This document shows, piece by piece, positions 26,626-56,346 of a DNA stretch of 64,000 nucleotides. The notes under the pieces are model-generated. The model was not told where the DNA came from. It was given only the letters and a program-made list of their open reading frames with translations, and ran no database searches. The position numbers and the translations under genes are program-made. Location: assembly GCF_003286085.1 (NCBI RefSeq), contig NW_020825324.1, forward strand, positions 1 through 64,000, given 5' to 3'. How positions within the stretch are numbered: position 1 is the stretch's first letter; every line of letters starts with the position of its first letter. The stretch comes from Drosophila persimilis. Taxonomy: Eukaryota; Arthropoda; Insecta; Diptera; Drosophilidae.

Positions 26626-26820
26626 TCCACTTGAACTGGACAGACGCCAACGTATAGAAAAAACTGTGCCAAAAAAATCGAAAAAAAAATTTTAACCGAC
26701 AATTAACAAAACCAATTCTTGAAAAGGAAACTAATTAAATTAGCACATTCGACAGACAATTGTTAAACGCATCACACGATTCCCCCCCTTACCCCTTAAC
26801 CAATACCCCCAGTCGACGTA

Positions 26821-26924
26821 TTTATTTAGAATCTAGAATCCCAATCCCCCACGTAGTTGGTAGACGCGAAGAGAAGGGAAGGCAACCGTGTACTTTATCG
26901 ACTCATGTACTTCCAGTAAATAAA
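26821..26924. terminator. Overlapping poly(A) signals of convergent genes
   Basis: A plus-strand AATAAA at 26919-26924 suits the INPP4-like gene (stop 26625). A minus-strand AATAAA (TTTATT at 26821-26826) suits mRpL38 (stop at 26982). Each signal lies beyond the other, so the two 3' UTRs probably overlap by about 100 bp. Confidence 0.5.
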
Positions 26925-26981
26925 AGAAAGCGAACTTGTTAACAAATATAACACTTAAAAAAAGCAAATTGGAGCTTCCTT

Positions 26982-28495
26982 CTAGTAATCCTGTATGCGG
27001 CCAGTGCCCAGTCGCTGTTTGCGTATCTCTGTCTTCAGCCAGGAGGGCACATCCTTGATGGGATGGGCATTGGGAAAGCGTAGCGGCTTGGCGGGCCCAT
27101 CGAAGGGATGCGACTTGGCCAGCTTGCGCTGCAGGTATTCCTTGTTCAGCTGCTTCTCGTCGCGATGCTTGTCCATGTACAGATTGAAGGGCTGTTTCAG
27201 TGGAAAGAATTTCTGATCAGCAAGATACGGTTTGGGGAAATCGTACTCATAGACAGGCTCCTTTAGATCTGCAGTAAAAGAATCCAGTATAAACCAAATG
27301 CAGGAGTAGAATCTCTGTGTAAGAACGCACTCAAAACATCGTGATAGAACTCCGTCAGCGACTCATCCCAGTTGGTTTGATAGAAGGCCAGCCCTGCCGG
27401 CGTCAACTGCTCCTGATGCTGGCGATAAAACTCCAGCGTGCTGAATGTGCGCTTTTCCAAATTGCTATAGTCCGAGGAGGCCAGCTGGTAAGAGCTAAGA
27501 TCCATGGCAGCCTGCTGCTTGTACAGCACAAAGACCATGCGCTGATAGCCCACGCCTTTGGGCGGAAACGGTGGCAGATATTCAGCTAGAACCTGGCCTG
27601 CGCTCACCCTGCCATTGGGTATATTGGCACTGCAAGGCAGAAGAGGACCATCAATTGGGAAACCATGTCAGATAAGGCTCCTGATACCTACATGAACCAA
27701 TGCAGACACTCCGCTGAAGGATTGGTGTAATGGGCATCTGGATTGGTGGCCAACAACGTCCAGTAGCTATCCTGCCCCGCCGCCGACTTCCCCGTAATGG
27801 GATCCCTTTGACCATCGAAGCTCACGAGTGGCGTCTTGGCCGCCTCCGCGGGCTTGATCACATTGCCATTGTAGACCGGTGTGAGGGTGTCGCCACCCAG
27901 CTCATAGCTTATGCTGAGTGGCACGCGGGGCACAAAGTAGGCGCTGCCATACAGATGTTCAAAGATGCCATAATGATCTGCGAGCAGGCGTAGATCGTGC
28001 TGGCCGGTCGTCTGCACATATGTCTGCTGCACTTTGTCCAGATCGATGATCACTGCAGGAGACAATACGGCACGGCATAAATGACAGGTACACATAAGGA
28101 TCTAGTGGTGCTGGATGCTACTTACGCTTTTGGCTGCGTGCCAGTTGCTCCAGTTGTTTGTTGGCCCGCTGCATCTTTAGATGCTCCAGGCGGGTCTTTA
28201 GCTGGGCCGAGCGCGATTCCTTGAGCTGTGGAAACCCAATGTTGATGCGGGCCACCACCTCAGGATCAGTCACAGTCTCCTCTGTGGGTGGGGAAAGTGA
28301 GTTTTTCAGCGCGATTACATCAACAAATCAGGAAAAGGGCTTACCCCGCAAACGTTGTTCCAGCGTACGGGCCACGCCGGGCGGCTTGCCACGCAGCCTA
28401 TGGCCCTGGCGCGTGCTAATGAGCACAACCGTGGCGGGTGTTCCTCGCAATCCATGGTTAAGACCGCTTTTCATTAACAAATTGCTAAAAGACAT
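26982..28495 (-). CDS. mRpL38: Mitochondrial large-subunit ribosomal protein mL38
   Basis: Mitochondrial ribosome large-subunit protein with a PEBP-like fold, located at the central protuberance. Minus-strand exons: 28495-28345, 28281-28126, 28052-27692, 27629-27331, 27268-26982; introns are 61-73 bp and in phase, giving 417 residues, close to the family length. The N-terminal exon is basic with many Arg/Gly, fitting a mitochondrial targeting sequence. The PEBP signature is clear across the third and fourth exons: TNPDAHYTNPSAECLHWF followed by IANIPNGR. The C-terminal part (DKHRDEKQLNKEYLQRK) is the charged tail typical of mL38. The donor at 27331 is TTGA|gtgcgt, which is weak but gives the correct frame. 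Confidence 0.9.
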
Positions 28496-28552
28496 TGTGT
28501 GTTTTATAAGTTTTGTAAGAAGAAGAGGTACAGTGTCCCCGCGGATTTATCG

Positions 28553-28640
28553 GTAAAATATACCGTCCGACCCTCAGAAATATACCGAAACATACCGCCT
28601 CATTTTCAAAATATACCGTAAATATACTGACGAATTCAAG
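28553..28640 (-). promoter_or_regulatory. mRpL38 promoter with repeated ATATACCG motifs
   Basis: Immediately upstream of the mRpL38 ATG lie AAATATACCG, CCGACCCTCAGAAATATACCG, AACATACCG and AAAATATACCGTAAATATAC. On the minus strand these are GGTATATTT (core-promoter motif 6, KTYRGTATWTTT) in tandem, typical of constitutive ribosomal-protein-like promoters. Confidence 0.5.
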
Positions 28641-28724
28641 TTCTATTTTACATATTCCTCGTTTTTGATATTCCGTCGAATATTACTAGCTATGCTATAT
28701 ACATAGATCTCTCAGTCCAATCTT

Positions 28725-29990
28725 CTGAAGGCTATATCTCAGACAAATGGGGCCAGATCGGCGAACGGTCAGCTGTCCCGGGATAGTGGGGGTCCTGACT
28801 GTCGAACGGCATCAAAATGTCGACTACGAAAATGAGGCCGATTTTTGGCAAATTTAATGATGTAACCATCATGATTTTTTGCGAAAATCGTGAAAAAATG
28901 GATGTCCCTTTTTCCGATTGCAGTCGATTGGCAGGACTCGCCCGATCACGGAAAGACATGCCGCACCCCGATCGGCTGCCGTATTGCAGAGATATAGCGT
29001 ACAGAAGAAACCAGTATTTCAAAGACATGCAAATCGTAGTTTTTGGAAGGCTATATCTCAGACAAATAGGGCCAGATCGGTGAAGAGCCAACTCTCCCAG
29101 GATCGTGAGAGCCCAGACTATCGAACTGCATCAAAATCTGGACTACGAAAATGAGGCCGATTTTTGACAAATTTAATGATGTAACCATCATGATTTTTTG
29201 CGAAAATCGTGAAAAAATGGATGTCCCTTTTTCCGATTGCAGTCAATTGGCAGGACTCGCCCGATCACGCAGAGACAAGCCACGCGCCGATCGGTCCATA
29301 AATAGCCGAGATAAAGCGTGCAGAAGAAACCAGTATTTTAAAGACACGCAAATCCAAGTCTTCGGTAGGCTGTATCTCAGACAAATGAGGCCAGATCGGT
29401 GATCGGTCAACTCTCCCGGGATAGTGGGGGTCCTGACTGTCGAACGGCATCAAAATGTCGACTACGAAAATGAGGCCGATTTTTGGCAAATTTAATGATG
29501 TAACCATCATGATTTTTTGCGAAAATCGTGAAAAAATGGATGTCCCTTTTTCCGATTGCAGTCGATTGGCAGGACTCTCCTGATCACGAAAAGACATGCC
29601 GCACCCCGATCGGCTGCCGTATTGCAGAGATATAGAGTACAGAAGAAACCAGTATTTCAAAGACATGCAAATCGTAGTTTTTGGAAGGCTATATCTCAGA
29701 CAAAAATGGCCAGATCGGTGATCGGTCAACTCTCCTGGGATAGTGGGGGTCCTGACTGTCGAACGGCATCAAAATGTCGACTACGAAAATGAGGCCGATT
29801 TTTGGCAAATTTAATGATGTAACCATCACGATTTTTTGCGAAAATCGTGAAAAAATGGATGTCCCTTTTTCCGATTGCAGTCGATTGGCAGGACTCGCCC
29901 GATCACGGAAAGACATGCCACGCCCCGATCGGTCCATAAATAATCGAGATATAGCCAAATAAAATATGAAAAAATCGGCAATTTTTGTCG
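28725..29990 (+). repeat. Left array of 319-bp repeats (four units)
   Basis: The landmark AATGAGGCCGATTTTTG recurs at about 28831, 29150, 29469 and 29788, a period of 319 bp. Units share a block around GATGTAACCATCATGATT and GAAAAAATGGATGTCCC. Two subtypes are distinguishable: A with GTCGAACGGCATCAAAATG and B with ATCGAACTGCATCAAAATC. The observed order is A, B, A, A. Confidence 0.8.
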
Positions 29991-30600
29991 TAAGTTGAAG
30001 ATTGTTGTTGCACCATAACAAAAATCGGTGGATTTTTGTTGTAGAACAATTAACAACAACAAGAGACTACAACAAGCCAGGTTTGTTTTATTGTTTTCTC
30101 CGCTATTTGTGGCCCGATCAGTGTGATGGCTTTCTGTGATCGACGAAATGCACCCGACTTAATGGAGCCCTTATCACGGATCCAGAATATTTGTCCCAAT
30201 CAAACATCATAGTATTTTTTCGACAACGGAATCAGAATAATCCTTATATAACTTATTTCTATCTTAAAAAATAACAAAAAATTACAAAATCATTTGCTGA
30301 CGAAGAGCTCAACAGATTGGCCCATTATTGCCATAGTTGGTCTGGTGGAGATTATCCACAAAGGTTGGGTGGGCTTAGGTTCCAGGCAGGCGTACTCAAA
30401 CCAATCCTACTAAGCAGGTCAGGGCAATAGATGTTAACCACTAGGAGGTTATAGATAAAGATCTGAGCAGCAATGGTCCTTCCATCTTAGAGGGAGGAGA
30501 GACGCATAACGCGAAATCTGCTAACTTTCTGGATTAGATCCCAGGCTCTTCGGCTCTAAGCCAGCTCTGACGCCCATTCATACGACGCCGAATCAAACGA

Positions 30601-31016
30601 TGGGCTACAGCTTCAAAACGGGTAAGTGAATCAGTGTACAATTGTGGACATATTTTAAAATATGTATATCTTGATTCACAGAGGACTTATGTACCATACG
30701 CTTTGCCACAAACCGAGTCGTATCCGACTTACTCCGCCAAAAGGAGTCCTATCCAAGCATTACCGAGGCGTATTCGAGATAGACCGAGTCCAATCCCAGC
30801 CAGACAGAATCGTGTCCCAGCAGGACAGATGCGCACCCCTGCAAGATCCGAACGTAAGAAGCCATCGTCATCCTTCGAACTAGCCATCGACAACAAGGGA
30901 GAGGGTACGCGAGCTACTAGATTTTAGATAGATATCGTTGTTGTTACGTTTAAGATAGATACAAATGTTTTCCACTTGCTTATTTATTTGTACTAAGCTA
31001 AGTTTTGATCAATAAA
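30601..31016 (+). other. Gene-like unit in the left inner arm
   Basis: It contains a 60-bp candidate intron (30622-30681, GGTAAGTG to TTGATTCACAG), a basic Arg/Pro-rich open frame ending at 30927, and AATAAA at 31011-31016. Its plausible exon frame carries segments such as SPIQALPRRIRDRPSPIPAR. I cannot place a convincing start codon and recognise no domain. The unit is repeated in inverse orientation in the other arm. Confidence 0.35.
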
Positions 31017-32270
31017 GTTATTGAAAAATCATCCTTGCTGTGTTCTGTATTGGGGAAACTATCCCGATTACAAAAAGGCGTGGCACGCCCAGATCGGTTC
31101 ACAAACAGCGGAGAAAACAATATTTTTTTGATTGGGGAAAAGGTCCTTGATCCTTGATAAGGACTTTATTAAATCAGGGACATTTATTCAAGAACAGGAA
31201 GCCATCGCATGACCAGATCAACCCACAAACAGCCCAGAAAACTAAATATGTATAGTTGGCGTTGTTGAAGTCCTTGCCGAAGGATCAAGGAAATTTTTCT
31301 GATCACGGTGGGCCATGGCACCTTCCGCTCAGGACACAAATAAGGGAGAAAACAAGATATATATGTCTGGAGGAGACATCCTTGATCCTTGGTCCTTGAT
31401 AGGTACTCCATCAAATCAAGGATGTTATTCCGAACACACGAAGCCGTCGCATGTCCCGATCGGGCCACAAATAACGGAGAAAATAGAACTGGCTCGTAAC
31501 TGGCTTTGAAAATGTAGTTCAAGAAATCACAGATAGGGGCGCCACTGTACAAGAAAGAAAACTTGCGTCAAATGGCTGGGATACCAGGCGAACAGAAATC
31601 AGCAGAAGGTAACTGTAGCAAATGCAAAAAATATTGTGGCATACTTTTGGGGGCCCGCAAATTAAAAAATTCAGTAACCTTCTACTGATTTCTGTTCGCC
31701 TGGTATCCCAGCCATTTGACGCAAGTTTTCTTTCTTGTACAGTGGCGCCCCTATCTGTGATTTCTTGAACTACATTTTCAAAGCCAGTTACGAGCCAGTT
31801 CTATTTTCTCCGTTATTTGTGGCCCGATCGGGACATGCGACGGCTTCGTGTGTTCGGAATAACATCCTTGATTTGATGGAGTACCTATCAAGGACCAAGG
31901 ATCAAGGATGTCTCCTCCAGACATATATATCTTGTTTTCTCCCTTATTTGTGTCCTGAGCGGAAGGTGCCATGGCCCACCGTGATCAGAAAAATTTCCTT
32001 GATCCTTCGGCAAGGACTTCAACAACGCCAACTATACATATTTAGTTTTCTGGGCTGTTTGTGGGTTGATCTGGTCATGCGATGGCTTCCTGTTCTTGAA
32101 TAAATGTCCCTGATTTAATAAAGTCCTTATCAAGGATCAAGGACCTTTTCCCCAATCAAAAAAATATTGTTTTCTCCGCTGTTTGTGAACCGATCTGGGC
32201 GTGCCACGCCTTTTTGTAATCGGGATAGTTTCCCCAATACAGAACACAGCAAGGATGATTTTTCAATAAC

Positions 32271-32686
32271 TTTATTGATCAAAACTTAGCTTAGTACAAA
32301 TAAATAAGCAAGTGGAAAACATTTGTATCTATCTTAAACGTAACAACAACGATATCTATCTAAAATCTAGTAGCTCGCGTACCCTCTCCCTTGTTGTCGA
32401 TGGCTAGTTCGAAGGATGACGATGGCTTCTTACGTTCGGATCTTGCAGGGGTGCGCATCTGTCCTGCTGGGACACGATTCTGTCTGGCTGGGATTGGACT
32501 CGGTCTATCTCGAATACGCCTCGGTAATGCTTGGATAGGACTCCTTTTGGCGGAGTAAGTCGGATACGACTCGGTTTGTGGCAAAGCGTATGGTACATAA
32601 GTCCTCTGTGAATCAAGATATACATATTTTAAAATATGTCCACAATTGTACACTGATTCACTTACCCGTTTTGAAGCTGTAGCCCA
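32271..32686 (-). other. Inverted copy of the gene-like unit (right arm)
   Basis: Mirror image of 30601-31016 about the palindrome centre. The open frame, intron signals and AATAAA are all preserved on the minus strand, with no visible coding change in the 97-codon frame. The two copies point towards each other across the central spacer. Confidence 0.35.
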
Positions 32687-33369
32687 TCGTTTGATTCGGC
32701 GGCGTATGAATGGGCGTCAGAGCTGGCTTAGAGCCGAAGAGCCTGGGATCTAATCCAGAAAGTTAGCAGATTTCGCGTTGTGCATCTCTCCTCCCTCTAA
32801 GATGGAAGGACCATTGCTGCTCAGATCTTTATCTATAACCTCCTAGTGGTTAACATCGATTGCCCTGACCTGCTTAGTAGGATTGGTTTGAGTACGCCTG
32901 CCTGGAACCTAAGCCCACCCAACCTTTGTGGATAATCTCCACCAGACCAACTATGGCAATAATGGGCCAATCTGTTGAGCTCTTCGTCAGCAAATGATTT
33001 TGTAATTTTTTGTTATTTTTTAAGATAGAAATAAGTTAGATAAGGATTATTCTGATTCCGTTGTCGAAAAAATACTATGATGTTTGATTGGGACAAATAT
33101 TCTGGATCCGTGATAAGGGCTCCATTAAGTCGGGTGCATTTCGTCGATCACAGAAAGCCATCACACTGATCGGGCCACAAATAGCGGAGAAAACAATAAA
33201 ACAAACCTGGCTTGTTGTAGTCGCTTGTTGTTGTTAATTGTTCTACAACAAAAATCCACCGATTTTTGTTATGGTGCAACAACAATCTTCAACTTACGAC
33301 AAAAATTGCCGATTTTTTCATATTTTATTTGGCTATATCTCGATTATTTATGGACCGATCGGGGTGCGG

Positions 33370-35240
33370 CATGTCTTTCCGTGATCGGGCGAGTCCTGCC
33401 AATCGATTGCGATCGGAAAAAGGGACATCCATTTTTTCACGATTTTCGCAAAAAATCATGATGGTTACATCATTAAATTTGCCAAAAATCGGCCTCATTT
33501 TCGTAGTCGAGATTTTGATGCCGATCGACAGTCAGGACCCTCACGATCCTGGGACAGCTGACCGTTCGCCGATCTGGCCTCATTTGTCTGAGATACAGCC
33601 TACCGAAGACTTGGATTTGCGTGTCTTTAAAATACTGGTTTCTTCTGCACGCTATATCTCGGCTATTTATGGACCGATCGGCGCGTGGCTTGTCTCTGCG
33701 TGATCGGGCGAGTCCTGCCAATTGACTGCAATCAGAAAAAGGGACATCCATTTTTTCACGATTTTCGCAAAAAATCATGATGGTTACATCATTAAATTTG
33801 TCAAAAATCGGCCTCATTTTCGTAGTCCAGATTTTGATGCAGTTCGATAGTCTGGGCTCTCACGATCCTGGGAGAGTTGGCCCTTCACCGATCTGGCCCT
33901 ATTTGTCTGAGATATAGCCTTCCGAAGAATGGTAATTCATAAAAATACTGGTTTCTTCTGTACTCTATATCTCTGCAATACGGCAGCCGATCGGGGTGCG
34001 GCATGTCTTTTCGTGATCAGGAGAGTCCTGCCAATCGACTGCAATCGGAAAAAGGGACATCCATTTTTTCACGATTTTCGCAAAAAATCATGATGGTTAC
34101 ATCATTAAATTTGCCAAAAATCGGCCTCATTTTTGTAGTCCAGATTTTGATGCAGTTCGATAGTCTGGGCTCTCACGATCCTGGGAGAGTTGGCCCTTCA
34201 CCGATCTGGCCCTATTTGTCTGAGATATAGCCTTCCGAAGAATGGTAATTCATAAAAATACTGGTTTCTTCTGCACGCTATATCTCTGCAATACGGCAGC
34301 CGATCGGGGTGCGGCATGTCTTTCCGTGATCGGGCGAGTCCTGCCAATCGACTGCAATCGGAAAAAGGGACATCCATTTTTTCACGATTTTCGCAAAAAA
34401 TCATGATGGTTACATCATTAAATTTGCCAAAAATCGGCCTCATTTTCGTAGTCGACATTTTGATGCCGTTCGACAGTCAGGACCCCCACTATCCCGGGAG
34501 AGTTGACCGATCACCGATCTGGCCTCATTTGTCTGAGATACAGCCTACCGAAGACTTGGATTTGCGTGTCTTTAAAATACTGGTTTCTTCTGCACGCTTT
34601 ATCTCGGCTATTTATGGACCGATCGGCGCGTGGCTTGTCTCTGCGTGATCGGGCGAGTCCTGCCAATTGACTGCAATCGGAAAAAGGGACATCCATTTTT
34701 TCACGATTTTCGCAAAAAATCATGATGGTTACATCATTAAATTTGTCAAAAATCGGCCTCATTTTCGTAGTCCAGATTTTGATGCAGTTCGATAGTCTGG
34801 GCTCTCACGATCCTGGGAGAGTTGGCTCTTCACCGATCTGGCCCTATTTGTCTGAGATATAGCCTTCCAAAAACTACGATTTGCATGTCTTTGAAATACT
34901 GGTTTCTTCTGTACGCTATATCTCTGCAATACGGCAGCCGATCGGGGTGCGGCATGTCTTTCCGTGATCGGGCGAGTCCTGCCAATCGATTGCGATCGGA
35001 AAAAGGGACATCCATTTTTTCACGATTTTCGCAAAAAATCATGATGGTTACATCATTAAATTTGCCAAAAATCGGCCTCATTTTCGTAGTCGACATTTTG
35101 ATGCCGTTCGACAGTCAGGACCCCCACTATCCCGGGAGAGTTGACCGATCACCGAACTGGCCTCATTTGTCTGAGATATAGCCTACCGAAGACTTGGATT
35201 TGCGTATCTTTAAAATACTGGTTTCTTCTGCGCGGCGGTA
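33370..35240 (-). repeat. Right array of about 319-bp repeats (six units)
   Basis: The reverse-complement landmark CGGCCTCATTTT recurs at about 33490, 33809, 34123, 34434, 34752 and 35072. Spacings are 311-320 bp. Two units are slightly shorter because the segment near the ATATAGCCTTCCGAAG block differs. The array is two units longer than the left arm's array. Confidence 0.8.
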
Positions 35241-35406
35241 GACGAACGCCAGAGCCGAAGACCCTGCGATCTTATCCAGAAAGTTCTTTTGCGACATGTT
35301 AGGTGTATGAACGGGACTACTGTATGGTTAGTGTTTCAACTTAATGTGTATAGTATATAATATTATATAACGTAAATGGTCACCCTGCTCCAGTTGTTCC
35401 ATCCAG

Positions 35407-35530
35407 TCGATAGTTAATTTTTCTAAAAACATCGATGTTCTTCCACCTCTGTTGTAAAATGCCATGGACAGTGCTGGTAGAGGCATCGATGAACTTAGCG
35501 TTGCCAGACTGCCTGATAGAATCGATAGTA
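35407..35530. promoter_or_regulatory. Cluster of CGATA/ATCGAT motifs before the EB gene
   Basis: Four DRE or BEAF-type motifs lie within 125 bp: GTCGATAG (35408), CATCGATG (35431), CATCGATG (35484) and ATCGATAG (35521). The nearest coding start is 35631. Such clusters mark Drosophila housekeeping promoters and boundary sites. Confidence 0.45.
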
Positions 35531-35630
35531 AGAAAAAAGCTTTTACCGAAACTCTTAAGCTGAGCTTTCTAACGGTTAATGCTAACTGTGAAAGCTATAC
35601 AACTTAATCGCAGGTTATTTCATAAAATTA

Positions 35631-36716
35631 ATGCAAATAATGCATTATTACGGATTAATGGTTATATTTCTGGCTGGCTTCTGCCTGGCCGAGGAGATCC
35701 TGGAGCTAAGCTGCTCCACCGATGCCCAGTGCCTCCAGTTTGAGCGCGGACGATGCCTCAATGCGACCTGCACCTGTACAGCACGTGACTCGGGTCAGCG
35801 CGTGGACTGCAAGCCCATGGAACAGAAGGTCACAAATATCATTGGCGGCCACTGTCCCTGCCATCAGGACCATGCCGAGTGCAACAAGAAGTTGGAGCAG
35901 TGCTCCTGCTCCTCCGGATTCGTTCCGAGCGAGGACAAACGACGCTGCCTCGCGGAGGTGGTGCGACTGGACGAACGCTGCGAATTCCATCGCCAGTGCC
36001 AGTTGGCGGACAAATTCAGTTCCTGCCACCTATCGCAAAATCGCTGCCTGTGTCGATCAAACTTTGAGTCCCATCAGGGACACTGTCTGGCCGTCCTGGG
36101 TGAGTGGCTGCTTCCCAAGAAACGCGATCACAAACTAAGTTATTGCTTACTATGATCACCTACAGAGTCCAGCTGCGTAAACGACACCGATTGCGGCAGC
36201 TGCGGTGCCTTGCTCTGCCTGCCGCAGCTCAAGAAGTGCGGCTGTGCCGTCAACTATGTCCACAACCGCAACATGACCAAGTGCATCACTGGATCGGACT
36301 ACGGCGATGGCTGCGACAGCAGCACGGCCTGCCAGCTTAGCCTTGGTTCCGGTGGCCAGTGCCAGGATCATCGCTGCGCCTGTCGCTCCACCCACTATCC
36401 CAGAAAGGTCCCCAACGCCATCCCGAAAGAGGAGAATGCAGTGGATACAAACCAGCTGGAGCGGATTATCTGCGAGCCCATAGTGCCGTTTGGTGCCTAC
36501 TGTCGCACCAACAGCGACTGCCAAATGCATCCTCTGATGGCAGGTGAATCCCGACCCCTGCCTCCAACGTCCTCCATGGAGTGCAAGTGGGGCGAGTGCC
36601 GCTGCAGTGCCTACCACAGTGTCCAGGACAACCAATGCGTGCTGGAGAGTGGCGGAAGCATCCCAACCCACCTCTGGATTGGACTTTTGATTCCGATTTC
36701 ATTGATTCTTTATTAG
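35631..36716 (+). CDS. Secreted Cys-rich EB/EGF-like protein
   Basis: Two exons, 35631-36099 and 36166-36716 (66-bp intron, in phase), encode 339 residues. The N-terminus is a signal peptide (LMVIFLAGFCLA, cleavage probably after CLA). The body is a series of Cys-rich modules with the spacing of EB or EGF-like domains, for example CSTDAQCLQFERGRCLNATC, CHQDHAECNKKLEQCSC and CEFHRQCQLADKFSSC. The C-terminus is hydrophobic (HLWIGLLIPISLILY, then stop), suggesting a GPI-anchor signal or short membrane anchor. It is likely an extracellular or cell-surface protein of unknown role. I do not recognise the specific gene. It converges on l(1)G0007 with 88 bp between stops. Confidence 0.8.
36709..36714 (-). 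terminator. l(1)G0007 poly(A) signal inside the EB gene end
   Basis: TTTATT on the plus strand (AATAAA on the minus strand) covers the last codons and the stop of the EB gene. It is the nearest poly(A) signal downstream of the helicase stop at 36805. Confidence 0.4.
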
Positions 36717-36804
36717 AAAATAGAAAAAAAGCTGTTCAACTTATCAAATACATTGATTTATGCAGATCTCATTGCCTGATCGATGCTGATCCACTGCCGC
36801 TCGT

Positions 36805-56165
<19,361 letters not shown>

Positions 56166-56287
56166 GCCTAGTTATATGTGCTTCCTGCTTTTTTCCGCAA
56201 AACTATCAATTTGCGTTGGCGTTGCTCACTCACAGCTGACAACATGGGTGCGTGCTGCCACGGAGTTTAAATTTCGTATTAACATAC

Positions 56288-56295
56288 TATCGATA
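56288..56295. promoter_or_regulatory. DRE upstream of l(1)G0007
   Basis: TATCGATA lies 123 bp upstream of the l(1)G0007 ATG (56165, minus strand). DREs at this distance are characteristic of Drosophila housekeeping promoters. Confidence 0.5.
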
Positions 56296-56346
56296 GTAGT
56301 CAACCAAAATCTGGCAACGTTGGCAGAGGCGGCATTAAAATTGAAT

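Larger units (their letters stand above)
28684..35334. mobile_element. Giant foldback-like palindromic DNA element
   Basis: A 6.65-kb inverted repeat, symmetrical about 31643.5 with a spacer of about 60 bp (31616-31671). Inner arms (about 29800-31615 and 31672-33490) are near-identical with no length change. Outer arms are arrays of a roughly 319-bp repeat, four units on the left and six on the right, a 626-bp length difference. The right edge ends ACTGTATGGTTAGTG, matching the terminus of the element at 56347-58227. The left edge (ACTAGCTATGC...AGATCTCTCAG) looks like a decayed copy of the same terminus. The flanks (CGAATAT and TTTCAAC) do not form a target duplication. No transposase ORF is seen. 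The architecture fits Foldback/Galileo-type elements; the family assignment is tentative. Confidence 0.7.

Noticed and set aside
31184-32103. Two mirrored 122-codon frames near the palindrome centre
   Set aside because: They are non-repetitive but have no codon bias, splice signals or recognisable domain; support is too weak to call a gene.
28732-35181. Many 75-175-codon frames inside the repeat arrays
   Set aside because: The same frame recurs in every unit on either strand with no start context or splice signals; these are repeat by-products.
28725-35240. Regularly repeated sequence considered as a CRISPR array
   Set aside because: The units are about 319 bp, lack unique spacers and lie in a fly genome; it is a transposon-associated tandem repeat.
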